From JADZEM01 sp046328125 (GTDB lineage: Bacteria; Chloroflexota; UBA6077; JACCZL01), in assembly GCA_046328125.1 (NCBI GenBank), contig JAXLXF010000006.1, positions 62,001 through 126,000 of the forward strand: DNA of 64,000 nt, given 5' to 3'. A model generated the notes under the pieces. That model was not told the DNA's origin. It searched no databases and worked only from the letters and a program-made list of their open reading frames with translations. The position numbers and the translations under genes are program-made. This document shows positions 16,756-25,332 of the stretch, piece after piece (the first letter of the stretch is position 1; each line of letters starts with the position of its first letter).

Positions 16756-17851
16756 CGCGCACCTCCGATCTGGCGCTCATCCGCGCGGCGCTGAGGAGCC
16801 GGAAGAACCAGTCGCGACCGTGGGGGCGACGGCCGAGATCGTTGAGGTCGGTGCCATCCGGCAAGCGGAGCGGCCTCCACCGATTCCCGAGATCCAGGCG
16901 AAATCGTGTGGCCGCTTCGTCGCCGGCGACGTCGCCGTCGAAGACGCCGAAGACCCGCTCCGCCCGGGCCAGGAAGCCGAGCCGATCGCCGGGGATGTGC
17001 GTACCGCACGGGCTGAAAGCCGGCAGCCCCCAGGCCACCGCCGTCAAGTAGTCGAAGACGCCCTCGCAGAGGATCGCCTCCTTCCGGCCGACGGCCCGTT
17101 CGAACCCGAGGACGGGTCGCTCCCCTCCGAGCGCGAGGTACTTCGGACTGCTCGGCGACTCGTCGAGGATCCGACCGATCATCCAGACGGTCTGGCCGCC
17201 CCGCAGCTCCGGAACGACGATCCGGCCGGCCATGACCTCGCGCAGCGCCGAGTCGGGCCCCCGCTGCCTCGGCCGATGGAGCAGCCCGAGGTCCTGGGCG
17301 ACCTCAAGGCCCCGTCTCGGGCGAAGGAACCGCGCCAGCGACTCGCCGTCGGCGTACCCGAGCCAGCACCGGCGGATCACCCAGTCGGGTATGCCGCGGT
17401 CGCGCAGGTAAGCCAGCGCTCGGGGCTCGCGCCAGAGGGCGTGGTGGTACACCGCCCCGGCCATGTTCATGGTGACCTGTTCTGCGAGCGTCAACCGATC
17501 CCAGCGTCGCGTGCGGTCGGACTTCGAAGCCGGCATCATGGCAGGGACCGGGCGCATCTGTGCGGGTTGTCCGGTCAGAAGCTCACACGCCGCCGAGAAG
17601 CCGAGCCGTTGGCGACGCATCACCCAACTGATCACGTCGCCGTGGGCCCGACAGCCGTAGCAGTGGAAGTGGTCGTCGCGCTCGTCGACGACGAGCGACG
17701 GCCGCTTGTCGTCGTGGAAGGGGCAGCACCCCTTGAGGCTGCTCGGCCCGGACCTGGTCAGGCGCACGCCGCTGTTCGCGATCACCCGGGCCAGCGGATG
17801 GGCGCGCTTAATCGCGTCGATGTCGTGGCGGCGATTCAGGACCGTGTTCAT
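16739..17851 (-). CDS. DNA primase with CHC2 zinc finger and Toprim domain
   Basis: 370 residues. The zinc finger is at about 42-68 (CCPFHDDKRPS then FHCYGCRAHGDVISW), the DnaG N-terminal-like core follows, and the Toprim catalytic part is near residues 258-320 (EAILCEGVFDYL, then VFGVFDGDVAGDEAA), with the metal-binding Glu and DxD. It would make RNA primers on transferred single-stranded DNA. It lacks the DnaB-interacting C-terminal domain of chromosomal DnaG, as expected for an element-borne primase. It starts inside the VirB4 stop (ATGA overlap), so expression is tied to the secretion genes. Confidence 0.9.
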   Translation of the reverse strand: MNTVLNRRHDIDAIKRAHPLARVIANSGVRLTRSGPSSLKGCCPFHDDKRPSLVVDERDDHFHCYGCRAHGDVISWVMRRQRLGFSAACELLTGQPAQMRPVPAMMPASKSDRTRRWDRLTLAEQVTMNMAGAVYHHALWREPRALAYLRDRGIPDWVIRRCWLGYADGESLARFLRPRRGLEVAQDLGLLHRPRQRGPDSALREVMAGRIVVPELRGGQTVWMIGRILDESPSSPKYLALGGERPVLGFERAVGRKEAILCEGVFDYLTAVAWGLPAFSPCGTHIPGDRLGFLARAERVFGVFDGDVAGDEAATRFRLDLGNRWRPLRLPDGTDLNDLGRRPHGRDWFFRLLSAARMSARSEVRDDSAW

Positions 17852-19740
17852 CGGGCCGCTCCTGTCGAGCCGAGGCGACGACGCGGCGAGGTCGGACGAA
17901 GAGAACGGTCGCCATCTACCGACTCAGACCGGGCCGACGTCATCAGTCGCTCGGCCAACTCCCGTGGAGCCGTCGTGACGAGGCGGTGCTCGGCCGGGCT
18001 CGCCTCGACCTTGATCGCGACGTGGCTGCCGCGCGCGAAGAACAGTCCCTCGCCCTTGGCTGCCGCCAGCAAGAACTGTCGCTCGTCATCCGAGAGCTGG
18101 AAGGCCCCGACCACCGGCTGGATCGTGGAGGCGTCCTGCTTCATCAGCAGCTTGATCGCCGCGTTCGCGAGCACCGTCCGGCCGTGGTCGGCGTCGAGGA
18201 AATCGGCGACGTCCTGGGTGATCGTGACCAGGCCGAGGTAATACTTGCGCGCCCGTCGGGCCATCGCGGCCAGGAACGCCCCGCCCTCGGCGTACTGCAT
18301 CAGCGACCAGGCCTCGTCGATGATCAGGAGCCGAGGCCGCTGCGAGCGCCTCACCTGGTTCCAGACGAACGTGGTGATCAGGTGGATGCCGAGCGGGCGC
18401 AGCTCGGGCTCCAGGGTCTGAACGTTGAAGACGACGAACCGGCGATCCAGGGCGACGTTGGTCGAGCCGGCGAAGATGCCGGCCAGCGAGCCGCTGACGT
18501 ACCGTTCGAGCCGGGTCGCGAGATCGGCCGCCGTTTCGCCCGGCTCGCCGGCCAGGGCGGCGAGGAGGTCGCGCATCAAAGGCGCTGGCTGGTCGTGCGT
18601 GGTGGGATCCGGCCCGATGCCCCTGGCCGCGTAGGTCCGGTAGAGGGCACGGTCGAGGATCGCCCGCTCGTACGAGCCGAGCGAGCGCCCAGGCTCGGCC
18701 AGCATGATCTCGAGCAGCGCGAGCAGCGCCGCGATCTGCTCGGCCAGCGGGTCGCGGCCTTCCCAATCGTCGTCAGGGGGCGGCAGGTCGAACGGGTTCA
18801 GGTGCTGCGCCGACGAGCTGGCGAGTCGGACGTACTGGCCGCCGACGGCGTCGCAGAGCGTCCGGTACTCATCCTCCGGATCGATCACCAGGAAGTCGAC
18901 CCCGAACAGCAGGTTGCGCAGCGCCATCAGCTTGGTGAAGTACGACTTCCCCGCGCCGGACTTGGCGAAGACGACGGCGTTGGCGTTCTCCAGGCTCGGG
19001 TCGAACTGGTCGAAGATGACCGGCGAGGCGTTGTGCTTCGCGATCCCATAGAGGACGCCGCGCTCCATGGTGAGCGTGCTCGACGAGAACGGGAAGGTCG
19101 TTGCGAGCGACGACGTGTCGAGGTTGCGGGAGACCAGCAGATAGTCCTGGCCCTCCGGCAGGCAGGAGCGGAAGCCGGCGTCCTGCTCGAAGATGGCGAC
19201 CCGCGAGTGCGCCAGCATGCCGTCGAGCGTGATCTCCACCCGACGCGTCAGATCGTCGAGCGTGGCGAGTGAGCTGGCACGCAGCAGGACGTACAGCCCG
19301 ACGGAGAACACCTTCTCCTCGCCGCGCTGGAGGGCGTCGCGCAGGCGCTCGGCATCCTCGTAGGCGACCTCGCGTTCGGGATCGGCAAGGCGCCCGCCGC
19401 GTGCCTCCAGCAGACGAGAGGAGTGCAACTGCACCATCTTGTGGGTGAGCGAGGCAACCATCGATCCGCTCTCGAGCGGGAGCAGGTGGAGGCTCAACTC
19501 GATCGGCTCCTCGAAGTCGATCAGCGGCTGGAGCCAGCCGGGGCCGACGCTTCGCGGGTAGCCGGTCACGGCGAGCGTGCGGGCGTACTGATAGTCGAGA
19601 CGGACGTGATCGCGGGCGACCTCCAGCACGGCCGGCGCGACCAGGTCGGCGAGGGAGCGCGTGCCGAGCGCAAAGCGCCGTCCATCGGGGCTGAGCCCAT
19701 TCTGGTGGTCTCGGTTTCGACGAAGCTTCAGGAGCGGCAT
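17848..19740 (-). CDS. Conjugation ATPase VirB4/TraC-like, C-terminal ATPase polypeptide
   Basis: 630 residues from ATG 19740 (MPLLKLRRNRD), preceded by AAGGAG. It holds the VirB4 ATPase core: Walker A FAKSGAGKSYFTK (about 258), Walker B RLLIIDEAWSLMQ (about 473), and downstream ITQDVADFL. It powers assembly of the type IV secretion channel at the inner membrane. The extreme N-terminal domain of the family is missing here and is encoded by the gene just upstream (19740-20408), whose stop overlaps this start by one base (TGATG). An alternative longer start to 19932 is only overlap with that gene. Confidence 0.88.
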   Translation of the reverse strand: MPLLKLRRNRDHQNGLSPDGRRFALGTRSLADLVAPAVLEVARDHVRLDYQYARTLAVTGYPRSVGPGWLQPLIDFEEPIELSLHLLPLESGSMVASLTHKMVQLHSSRLLEARGGRLADPEREVAYEDAERLRDALQRGEEKVFSVGLYVLLRASSLATLDDLTRRVEITLDGMLAHSRVAIFEQDAGFRSCLPEGQDYLLVSRNLDTSSLATTFPFSSSTLTMERGVLYGIAKHNASPVIFDQFDPSLENANAVVFAKSGAGKSYFTKLMALRNLLFGVDFLVIDPEDEYRTLCDAVGGQYVRLASSSAQHLNPFDLPPPDDDWEGRDPLAEQIAALLALLEIMLAEPGRSLGSYERAILDRALYRTYAARGIGPDPTTHDQPAPLMRDLLAALAGEPGETAADLATRLERYVSGSLAGIFAGSTNVALDRRFVVFNVQTLEPELRPLGIHLITTFVWNQVRRSQRPRLLIIDEAWSLMQYAEGGAFLAAMARRARKYYLGLVTITQDVADFLDADHGRTVLANAAIKLLMKQDASTIQPVVGAFQLSDDERQFLLAAAKGEGLFFARGSHVAIKVEASPAEHRLVTTAPRELAERLMTSARSESVDGDRSLRPTSPRRRLGSTGAAR

Positions 19741-20408
19741 CAGGAGCTCCTTCCGTTGGAGTGGCCGGCCTGGACGACCAGGGTGGCGTACTCGGCGAGG
19801 TCGCGTCGGAGCCGCTGGACCCGCGACAGCTCGGGACACCAGCAGGCGTAGTAGAGCTGTGCGAGCTCGCCGTTGCCGAGGCGACGGGCGGAGAGCCCGC
19901 AGCGGCCCAGCTGGCGCTCGACCTCCTCGCACCGAATGACGAGCTGCTTGCGCGCGGCTGCTGCATCGCGACCGGCCCGCCGGCGGACCATCGACCAGGC
20001 GCCGCGCGACCCGGTCAACTCGGTGTCGGCCGGCACGACGAGGTAGAAGTGACGCTCGAGGAGCGTCCGGTTGCGGGCCAGCCGGCGGACGAAAGCGACG
20101 TGATCGCGGGCGAGCGCCGCCAGGTCCTCGGATAGCTCGTGACGGGCACGCCGCTCGAGCTCGCCGATGTAACCGTCGATGTCGATCGGGAGGACCCGGA
20201 CCAGCACCTGGGTCGGGAAGCTCAGGCTGTTCAGGAAGGCCGCGAACCCGCCGACGATCGCCTCCTGTTCGGTGTCGCCCTGGAGGCCGAAGTGGACGCC
20301 GCTGACCTCGAGCACGGCGCGATACTGGCCACGGGCGAGCAGGACGACCTCATCCTCGATCGCCTCCAGGCTGAGTCGAGCGGTCTGCACCGAAGCACGC
20401 TTGCTCAT
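19740..20408 (-). CDS. VirB4/TraC N-terminal-domain protein (split gene partner)
   Basis: 222 residues resembling the N-terminal domain of VirB4/TraC ATPases: DEVVLLARGQYRAVLEVSG, then FAAFLNSLSFPTQVLVRVLP and a long helical part with LARNRTLLERHFYLVVPAD. No ATP-binding motif is present. It is coupled to the ATPase gene (TGATG) and overlaps the PrgI-like gene upstream by 4 bases. The arrangement suggests one VirB4 function carried on two chains. The tail reads LVVQAGHSNGRSS. Confidence 0.75.
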   Translation of the reverse strand: MSKRASVQTARLSLEAIEDEVVLLARGQYRAVLEVSGVHFGLQGDTEQEAIVGGFAAFLNSLSFPTQVLVRVLPIDIDGYIGELERRARHELSEDLAALARDHVAFVRRLARNRTLLERHFYLVVPADTELTGSRGAWSMVRRRAGRDAAAARKQLVIRCEEVERQLGRCGLSARRLGNGELAQLYYACWCPELSRVQRLRRDLAEYATLVVQAGHSNGRSS

Positions 20409-20806
20409 CGCTCCTCCGCTGTCTCATCGATGTCGGCGGGCTTCCAGGAGACGTGGGCGTCCAGCTCCTCCCATGAGCCCTGGCCCAGCTGCCAGTCGGC
20501 AGGGTCGGGCTCGCGCGGGCGCCAGACGCTGAGCTTGGGGGTCGCCAGGTAATGGAGCCCGACGAAGGCCCACTCCTCGAGCGGCCGACCGCCCGGCCTG
20601 ACCAGCGTCAGGATCAGGGCGACGGCGAGGCAGATCCCGGCAGCCCCCGCGCGCACGGGCAGCGGGAGGTCCGGCCAGGCGTTCCAGAGCGAGTATGCCG
20701 TCGAGACTCCGACGATCAGGTTCATGAGCTGACGGACCGAGAGGCCGGCGAACGCCTTGTCTTCGACGTTCAGGTGGGTGGGGATCTCGTGGCGTCGGCG
20801 TGGCAT
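20405..20806 (-). CDS. PrgI/VirB3-like membrane protein of type IV secretion
   Basis: 133 residues matching the PrgI pattern: IPTHLNVEDKAFAGLSVRQL near the start, then two membrane helices (about 29-47 and 50-70) and RPLEEWAFVGLHYLATPK, followed by an acidic tail. PrgI proteins sit in the inner membrane next to VirB4 and take the VirB3 role in Gram-positive-type systems. Start ATG 20806 with GGGAGA; 4-base overlap with the downstream VirB4 N-terminal gene. Confidence 0.88.
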   Translation of the reverse strand: MPRRRHEIPTHLNVEDKAFAGLSVRQLMNLIVGVSTAYSLWNAWPDLPLPVRAGAAGICLAVALILTLVRPGGRPLEEWAFVGLHYLATPKLSVWRPREPDPADWQLGQGSWEELDAHVSWKPADIDETAEER

Positions 20807-20819
20807 GATCGGTCTCCCG

Positions 20820-21059
20820 TCAGCCGCCGCCGCCGAGGGCGGACTGGATCATCCCGGCGATCACGCGGGCCGACAGGACGATCGCCAGGCCCGCGAGGGC
20901 GTTGATCATCGCCGCCTTGCCGGTCTCCATCTGGCGCGGGCTGCCGGAGGCGGACATGTACATGAAGGCGCCCCACATCAGGAAGAAGGCGGCGACGGTG
21001 ACGCCGACACCGACGCCGACGTTGAGCAAGCTGGTGAAGAGGGCGTTGATCTGCTGCAC
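20820..21059 (-). CDS. VirB2/TrbC-like small membrane protein (putative conjugative pilin)
   Basis: 79 residues from GTG 21059, with GGAG eight bases upstream; a GTG at 21083 is a weaker alternative. Two hydrophobic helices (LLNVGVGVGVTVAAFFLMWG and ALAGLAIVLSARVIAGMI) flank a short polar loop (SASGSPRQMETGK), the layout of VirB2/TrbC and TcpE-like subunits. The tail is SALGGGG. It precedes the PrgI-like gene by 13 bases. It may form the channel or pilus. Confidence 0.75.
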   Translation of the reverse strand: MQQINALFTSLLNVGVGVGVTVAAFFLMWGAFMYMSASGSPRQMETGKAAMINALAGLAIVLSARVIAGMIQSALGGGG

Positions 21060-21135
21060 GTGGACTACTCCAATCGCTGGCACACTCGTTCACCGCGGGT
21101 GAGACGACGCGGGTCGACATCCGCTCGGGTCTCGG

Positions 21136-22071
21136 CTACGCCCCGACTCGGCCGCCGCCGGCGAATCTCGGGCCCCAGTAGCCGCTGAATACGTCCATCT
21201 CGCGGATCACGTCGCCGGTGGTCGGGGCGTTGATCATCCGGCCGTTGCCGACGTAGATCCCGACGTGGGTTATCCGCTCGTGCGATGGGTAGGTGCGCTC
21301 GAAAAACACCAGGTCGCCGGGCTTGAGGTCGTTCCTTGCTACCCGCCGGGTCGCGTCGTACTGCTGCTGCGCCGTCCGCGGGAGCCGGGCTCCGAGCTGG
21401 CCGAACGCCCACTGCACCAGGCCCGAGCAATCGAAGCTCGTCGACGGGCTCGCGCCGCCCCAAACGTACGGCCGGCCGATCTGGGTGCGGGCGAGCATGA
21501 CCACGGTGGCGAGAGCCGCCGAGACCTCAGGAGCCGGGGGCTCCGCTGCGCCGAGGCCGTACCGAACGGCGATCGCCAGGACCATATCGACGTACGAGTC
21601 GAGGTGGTTGTAGGCCCAGACGGCCCGGCGCAGGTCGTGCGGCGCCCCGTGGGCGCACAGGTAGCGGGCGATCGCCGGGATGGCGTCGCGGAAGTCGTAC
21701 GGATCGCCGCCGTTGCCGAAGGCGGCCCAGGACGACGGCAGGAACTGGCCGTAGCCGATCGCGCCCGCCGAGGACGTCGCCATGTTCCGGCCGAAGTTGG
21801 ATTCGACCTTCGCGATCGCCGCGATCACCTGCCAGGGGACGCCGCAGGTCTCGTTCGCGGCCTGACGCATCACCTCGAGGTGCTCGGCCGGTATCTCGTC
21901 GGTGTCGGCCTCGGCCACCTCGTGGCCCGGGACGGTCGCGCCGAGGACCGTCATCAGCGTCGAGACGGAGAAGGCCATCGCCAGCATGATGGCGAGCGCC
22001 AGTGCCATCGCGAACTTGAGCGCGTCTCGGCCGAGGTCGGAGAGGGCGAGTGCGACGAGCACGCGTGCCAT
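21136..22071 (-). CDS. Lytic transglycosylase - NlpC/P60 endopeptidase (VirB1-like wall hydrolase)
   Basis: 311 residues from ATG 22071, with GGAGG upstream. One N-terminal membrane helix (about 20-45) is followed by an SLT-type lysozyme domain (VPWQVIAAIAKVESNFGRN, with the catalytic Glu in KVESNFG, then GAIGYGQFLPSSW). A C-terminal NlpC/P60 peptidase has the catalytic Cys in FDCSGLVQW and His in ITHVGIYVGNGRMI. It opens peptidoglycan for the secretion channel, as Tn916 Orf14-type proteins do. The start overlaps the stop of a small upstream ORF (TGATG). Confidence 0.93.
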   Translation of the reverse strand: MARVLVALALSDLGRDALKFAMALALAIMLAMAFSVSTLMTVLGATVPGHEVAEADTDEIPAEHLEVMRQAANETCGVPWQVIAAIAKVESNFGRNMATSSAGAIGYGQFLPSSWAAFGNGGDPYDFRDAIPAIARYLCAHGAPHDLRRAVWAYNHLDSYVDMVLAIAVRYGLGAAEPPAPEVSAALATVVMLARTQIGRPYVWGGASPSTSFDCSGLVQWAFGQLGARLPRTAQQQYDATRRVARNDLKPGDLVFFERTYPSHERITHVGIYVGNGRMINAPTTGDVIREMDVFSGYWGPRFAGGGRVGA

Positions 22072-22232
22072 CACCGCCCTCCGGTCGAGACGCAGCTCCG
22101 GTCCGCAAGGGCACGTGCACAACGATGGCGGACGTCGCACTGAGCGACGTCGATAGCGTCGCCCGTGGGTCTCGACTTCGGAGGCTCGCGATGTCCGTGT
22201 GGCCCAAGGCAGGAAGCGAGCGGCAGTCGCAT
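22071..22232 (-). CDS. Small ORF, first gene of conjugation operon (possible leader peptide)
   Basis: 53-residue frame starting at ATG 22232, seven bases after a GGAGG site, and ending in TGATG so that it is coupled to the wall-hydrolase gene. Sequence starts MRLPLASCLGPHGHREPPKS and has several cysteines. The ribosome site and start are nearly identical to those before the PEGA-domain gene at 29253 (whose product starts MQLPF). It may be a true small protein, or a leader that sets the translation level of the operon. Confidence 0.5.
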   Translation of the reverse strand: MRLPLASCLGPHGHREPPKSRPTGDAIDVAQCDVRHRCARALADRSCVSTGGR

Positions 22233-22238
22233 AGGGGT

Positions 22239-22294
22239 GGCCCTCCGTGGCTGGGATCGGCGTCGTTGCGCCGAGGGCCAGCCTACGGAGGGCC
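22239..22294. repeat. Inverted repeat spanning -10 region and ribosome site (copy A)
   Basis: Perfect 10-bp arms (GGCCCTCCGT 22239-22248, ACGGAGGGCC 22285-22294) enclose two smaller inverted pairs (CTGG/CCAG, CGGCG/CGCCG). The arm near the gene contains the GGAGG ribosome site of the ORF at 22232. The same structure with different inner bases recurs at 29260-29314. Confidence 0.7.
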
Positions 22295-22333
22295 GGTTTC
22301 GCGAGAGCTACCGGCGAGTTACGCCAGAGCTAC
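22280..22333 (-). promoter_or_regulatory. SARP-type promoter A (heptamer direct repeats, conjugation operon)
   Basis: Reading leftward, heptamers GTAGCTC (22333-22327), GTAACTC (22322-22316), GTAGCTC (22311-22305) and GAAACCG (22300-22294) lie in exact 11-bp register with 4-base spacers. Eight bases follow, then TAGGCT (22285-22280) as -10. Two weaker copies (GTGCCTC, GTTGCTT) continue the register upstream. SARP activators are known to bind such heptamers with the last repeat 8 bp from the -10. Transcription would start near 22273. Confidence 0.75.
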
Positions 22334-22635
22334 TTCAGAGGCACTTTCAAGCAACGTCACAGGGGTTGCTCTCGGGACCAGACCAGGCCGCTGCCTCAGC
22401 ACGGCCCGGAGGCTAAGTGAGGCTCAGATAGACGCGTCTGGTGCCCCTGCCCCTTAGCGAAGTGGGCTCCAATGTCCGGCAGCCAGGTCATGTTCGCGGC
22501 CGGTTGTCATCGTTCACAAAGGTCCGGGACGTCAACGGCCGCTTGGGGAGCGTGTGATTCCGATCAGACTCGGGCGAACGGGTGCTGTCAGCTCGCACCT
22601 ACACCGGTCGAACCTCGCTCAGGTGTTGTGCTGCG
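22334..22635. other. Region between promoter A and the lipase gene
   Basis: About 300 bases. Apart from the possible extra heptamers at 22338-22355, nothing clear is visible: no tRNA or credible gene. Both flanking genes run leftward, so the end of the lipase transcript should lie here; no strong terminator hairpin was seen. Confidence 0.45.
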
Positions 22636-23862
22636 TCATCCCGATCTCGCTACCACGGGACATCCGGAAGGAGGCGGCATCCCAGCGAGGCGTGCATGAG
22701 TCCACGCAACAAGCTCACCGGTCAGCGCGGAGCCCTGCGATACGAGCCCCATGTGGTCCTGCCCTCCATAGGTCCTGTACTCCAGGCTCTGCCCGTCAAC
22801 GCAGCGCTCCGTTACAAACCGCTGCTGAACTGACGGCAGGACCAACTGGTCTGCCTCACCCTGTGCGATCAGGAGTGGGGAGTTGACCCGTTTGCGGGGG
22901 GTGTTCTCCGCAAGTCGCTCGGCCAGTGCGCCGGTGGTTGGATCGGCGGAGAAGATCGGGCCGCCCAGCAGCATCGCCTCGACGACCGACAGGAGCGCCT
23001 CACGTCCGGCCAGGCACCGGCCGGCTATGTCGCGCGCGAGCAGGCGCGCTCCTGGACGGACCATCTCTTCAAAGCGAACGTCGCCGTACACCTGGCTGTA
23101 AGCACTCACGATATACGCTGACAGGATCTCGCCAATCGGTGTGTCCTGCGCCGCCTCGACGAGGGCGACCAGGTCGCTGGCCGGTGCGAGGGCGGCGACG
23201 CCGACGATGTCGACGTCGGGCGCATAGCTGGTGGCGACAGCTCCCGTCCACAAAGCAGCATGGCCTCCCTGTGAATGACCCCAGACGATCACCCGGTTCT
23301 CCAGGCTAACGCCGTCGAGCTGCCGTGCCGCCCTGACGGCGTCGAGCACCGAGCGTGCCTCACCTTCGCCGATCAGGAATGGCGCGGGCTCGGCTGTCCC
23401 CAGGCCCGCGTAGTCCGTGGCGACCAGCACCCATCCCTGGGCGACGATCTGGTCCAGGGCTGGAAGGCCCCCCGAGACGAGGTACTCGTCGAGCAGCGAG
23501 GGACCGCATCCCTGCACGACGCCCGTCGTGCCGTGGGCCCACGCGATGACCGGGCGTGGTCCGTCGGGACGATGGGCACTCGCTAGCACGACCGCGCTGG
23601 CGAGTGCCGGCGTGCGCGCATCCCGGGTCGTGGTGTAGAGGATTCGCCATGCCTCAGCGCTCGCCGGTACGCCACGCGTGAACGGCTCGCTGCGCAGGAG
23701 TGCCCCGGGCGTTACCGGCACGGCGGCGGGCGGATTATAGAACCCGTCCGGCCTCGCGGGACGCGCCCACCACCACGCGACGGCCGCCATGCTGGCGATG
23801 AGCAGCATCAGTCCTGTCACGATGCCAATCGTCGCGCGGATCACCTGGCGAGGGCGCGGCAT
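22636..23862 (-). CDS. Secreted/membrane-anchored lipase (secretory-lipase-type alpha/beta hydrolase)
   Basis: 408 residues. An N-terminal membrane or signal helix (ATIGIVTGLMLLIASMAAVAW) is followed by an alpha/beta-hydrolase fold: oxyanion region VIAWAHGTTGV, nucleophile elbow GHSQGGHAAL, Asp in AQGEADQLVLP and His in GGQDHMGLVS. The overall pattern matches secretory lipases, which hydrolyse esters outside the cell. ATG 23862 is used; TTG 23868 lies closer to the AGGGG site and is possible. It is divergent from an AraC-type regulator that may control it. Confidence 0.85.
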   Translation of the reverse strand: MPRPRQVIRATIGIVTGLMLLIASMAAVAWWWARPARPDGFYNPPAAVPVTPGALLRSEPFTRGVPASAEAWRILYTTTRDARTPALASAVVLASAHRPDGPRPVIAWAHGTTGVVQGCGPSLLDEYLVSGGLPALDQIVAQGWVLVATDYAGLGTAEPAPFLIGEGEARSVLDAVRAARQLDGVSLENRVIVWGHSQGGHAALWTGAVATSYAPDVDIVGVAALAPASDLVALVEAAQDTPIGEILSAYIVSAYSQVYGDVRFEEMVRPGARLLARDIAGRCLAGREALLSVVEAMLLGGPIFSADPTTGALAERLAENTPRKRVNSPLLIAQGEADQLVLPSVQQRFVTERCVDGQSLEYRTYGGQDHMGLVSQGSALTGELVAWTHARLAGMPPPSGCPVVARSG

Positions 23863-24068
23863 GAGCAATATCCCCTGGCTCGCGATGGCGCGCGCATCGA
23901 GAATGCCGGCACAGGCCGCCGCCTCGCGTCCTCAGGATGCGACCGTTCGACGCGCTGTCCGGCACTCTACAATCGACGCCACCTGCTGCACGCACGACGG
24001 TATGCCGACGGTCGGACAGCAGTCGCCAACGGTTTCTTGGCGCCGGTGTTGACGCTGGGGAGGGGGCC

Positions 24069-25025
24069 GTGACGATCGACGAGCTACACACCACCCGTCT
24101 CACGTTCGAGAGTATCGAGGATCTACGCCACGTGATCCAGGGCGCCGATCTGCGAGGAGTTCAGCTCTCCGACACCGGGGCCCCGCAGGGCGAGGCGTTG
24201 TTTGCGTCGGCGGGCGATTTCCTCTTCACTGTCGGCCAGTTCGACGCGGACATTCGGTCACGCAGGATCATGCACCCTCATCTCATGACGTTCGGGGTGA
24301 GCCTGGGCGAGCATGCGGACATCGTGCAATGGTCGGCGGAGGCCCTGCCCGGTGACATCTTCACATTCGCCCCGGGAGGTGCGCAGGACGGGCGATCAAC
24401 GGGACGAATGCACTATGCAACCGTCTCGCTGAGTGTCGATGCGGTGGCCCGGATCGCGGGCGGCGACCTCGCCATCGGCGACAGAGCCTTCTGGGAGCAG
24501 CAGCAACACTTCCGGGCGCCCCCGTACGTCCGTGCGAAGATCTGCAGAACGATCGTCGAGCTCGCGTCCTGCCTCATGCGCCCAGACTTTCAGGTGTCGG
24601 GCCAACGGTTGGCGCTGTTCCAGAACGATCTCGCCGAGGCGTTCCTGTCGGGGATCGCCTTCGACGAGGCACACGCCAGCGCAAGCCCCGGCCATTCCGC
24701 AGCCAAGGTCGTGCGACAGGTCGAAGATCTGGTCGACGCCCACGCGATCGGGCCAATCCAGGTTACGGACCTTTGTCGTGCCCTCGACCTTCCCCGCCGG
24801 ACGTTGGAGCGCGCATTTCACGAGTCGCTCGGGATGGGACCGGCGCACTACCTAATGCTTCGGAGATTGTCTGCCGCCCGTGCGCGGCTGCGCAGCAGCG
24901 ATCCCGGCACGACCACCGTTTCCGAGGTCGCGATGGATAACGGCTTCTGGGAGCTTGGACGTTTCGCAGCGACCTATCGGCGCATCTTCGGCGAGAGGCC
25001 CTCAGAGACGCTGCGTCGACAGTAG
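24069..25025 (+). CDS. AraC-family transcriptional regulator
   Basis: 318 residues from GTG 24069, with a GGGAGGGGG ribosome site. The N-terminal 200 residues form an effector/dimer domain; residues about 215-318 form the double-HTH AraC domain (QVTDLCRALDLPRRTLERAF, then TVSEVAMDNGFWELGRFAAT and GERPSETLRRQ). It starts 206 bases from the divergent lipase gene, the usual position for a local regulator. No ligand can be inferred. Confidence 0.9.
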   Translation: MTIDELHTTRLTFESIEDLRHVIQGADLRGVQLSDTGAPQGEALFASAGDFLFTVGQFDADIRSRRIMHPHLMTFGVSLGEHADIVQWSAEALPGDIFTFAPGGAQDGRSTGRMHYATVSLSVDAVARIAGGDLAIGDRAFWEQQQHFRAPPYVRAKICRTIVELASCLMRPDFQVSGQRLALFQNDLAEAFLSGIAFDEAHASASPGHSAAKVVRQVEDLVDAHAIGPIQVTDLCRALDLPRRTLERAFHESLGMGPAHYLMLRRLSAARARLRSSDPGTTTVSEVAMDNGFWELGRFAATYRRIFGERPSETLRRQ

Positions 25026-25332
25026 CGCGGTCGACGGATGCCGAACATCGAGAGATCGGCGCATTCGGACCACTTTTGGCGCAAACTGCATAGGCACGTC
25101 GCTGCTCGCGCCCGTAATGTGAGTGCGCCGGTTCGGACGAGCCGATCCTCTATCTGGATCACAACGGCGACCGGCCTCCTGCGTCCAGCCGGCGTCCCGC
25201 TCTTTCAGGCGATGACCCAACGATGGCGAGGGGTCGCGAGATCTGCCGGACGTCGACGAGGCACGGAACCTTTTGTCGACATTCACCCTCTATGTGTGGC
25301 GGGCATGCATTGGCCCGCCGAGAGGAGACAGC
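25026..25332. other. Intergenic region before META-domain gene
   Basis: About 307 bases with no credible gene. A 7-bp hairpin (GGCGGGC 25298-25304, GCCCGCC 25313-25319) lies just before the ribosome site of the next gene and would be in its leader. Confidence 0.5.

Noticed and set aside
22239..22294. A metabolite riboswitch
   Set aside because: The predicted start of transcription lies inside the structure, so the full hairpin would not be in the main mRNA; a DNA operator is as likely.
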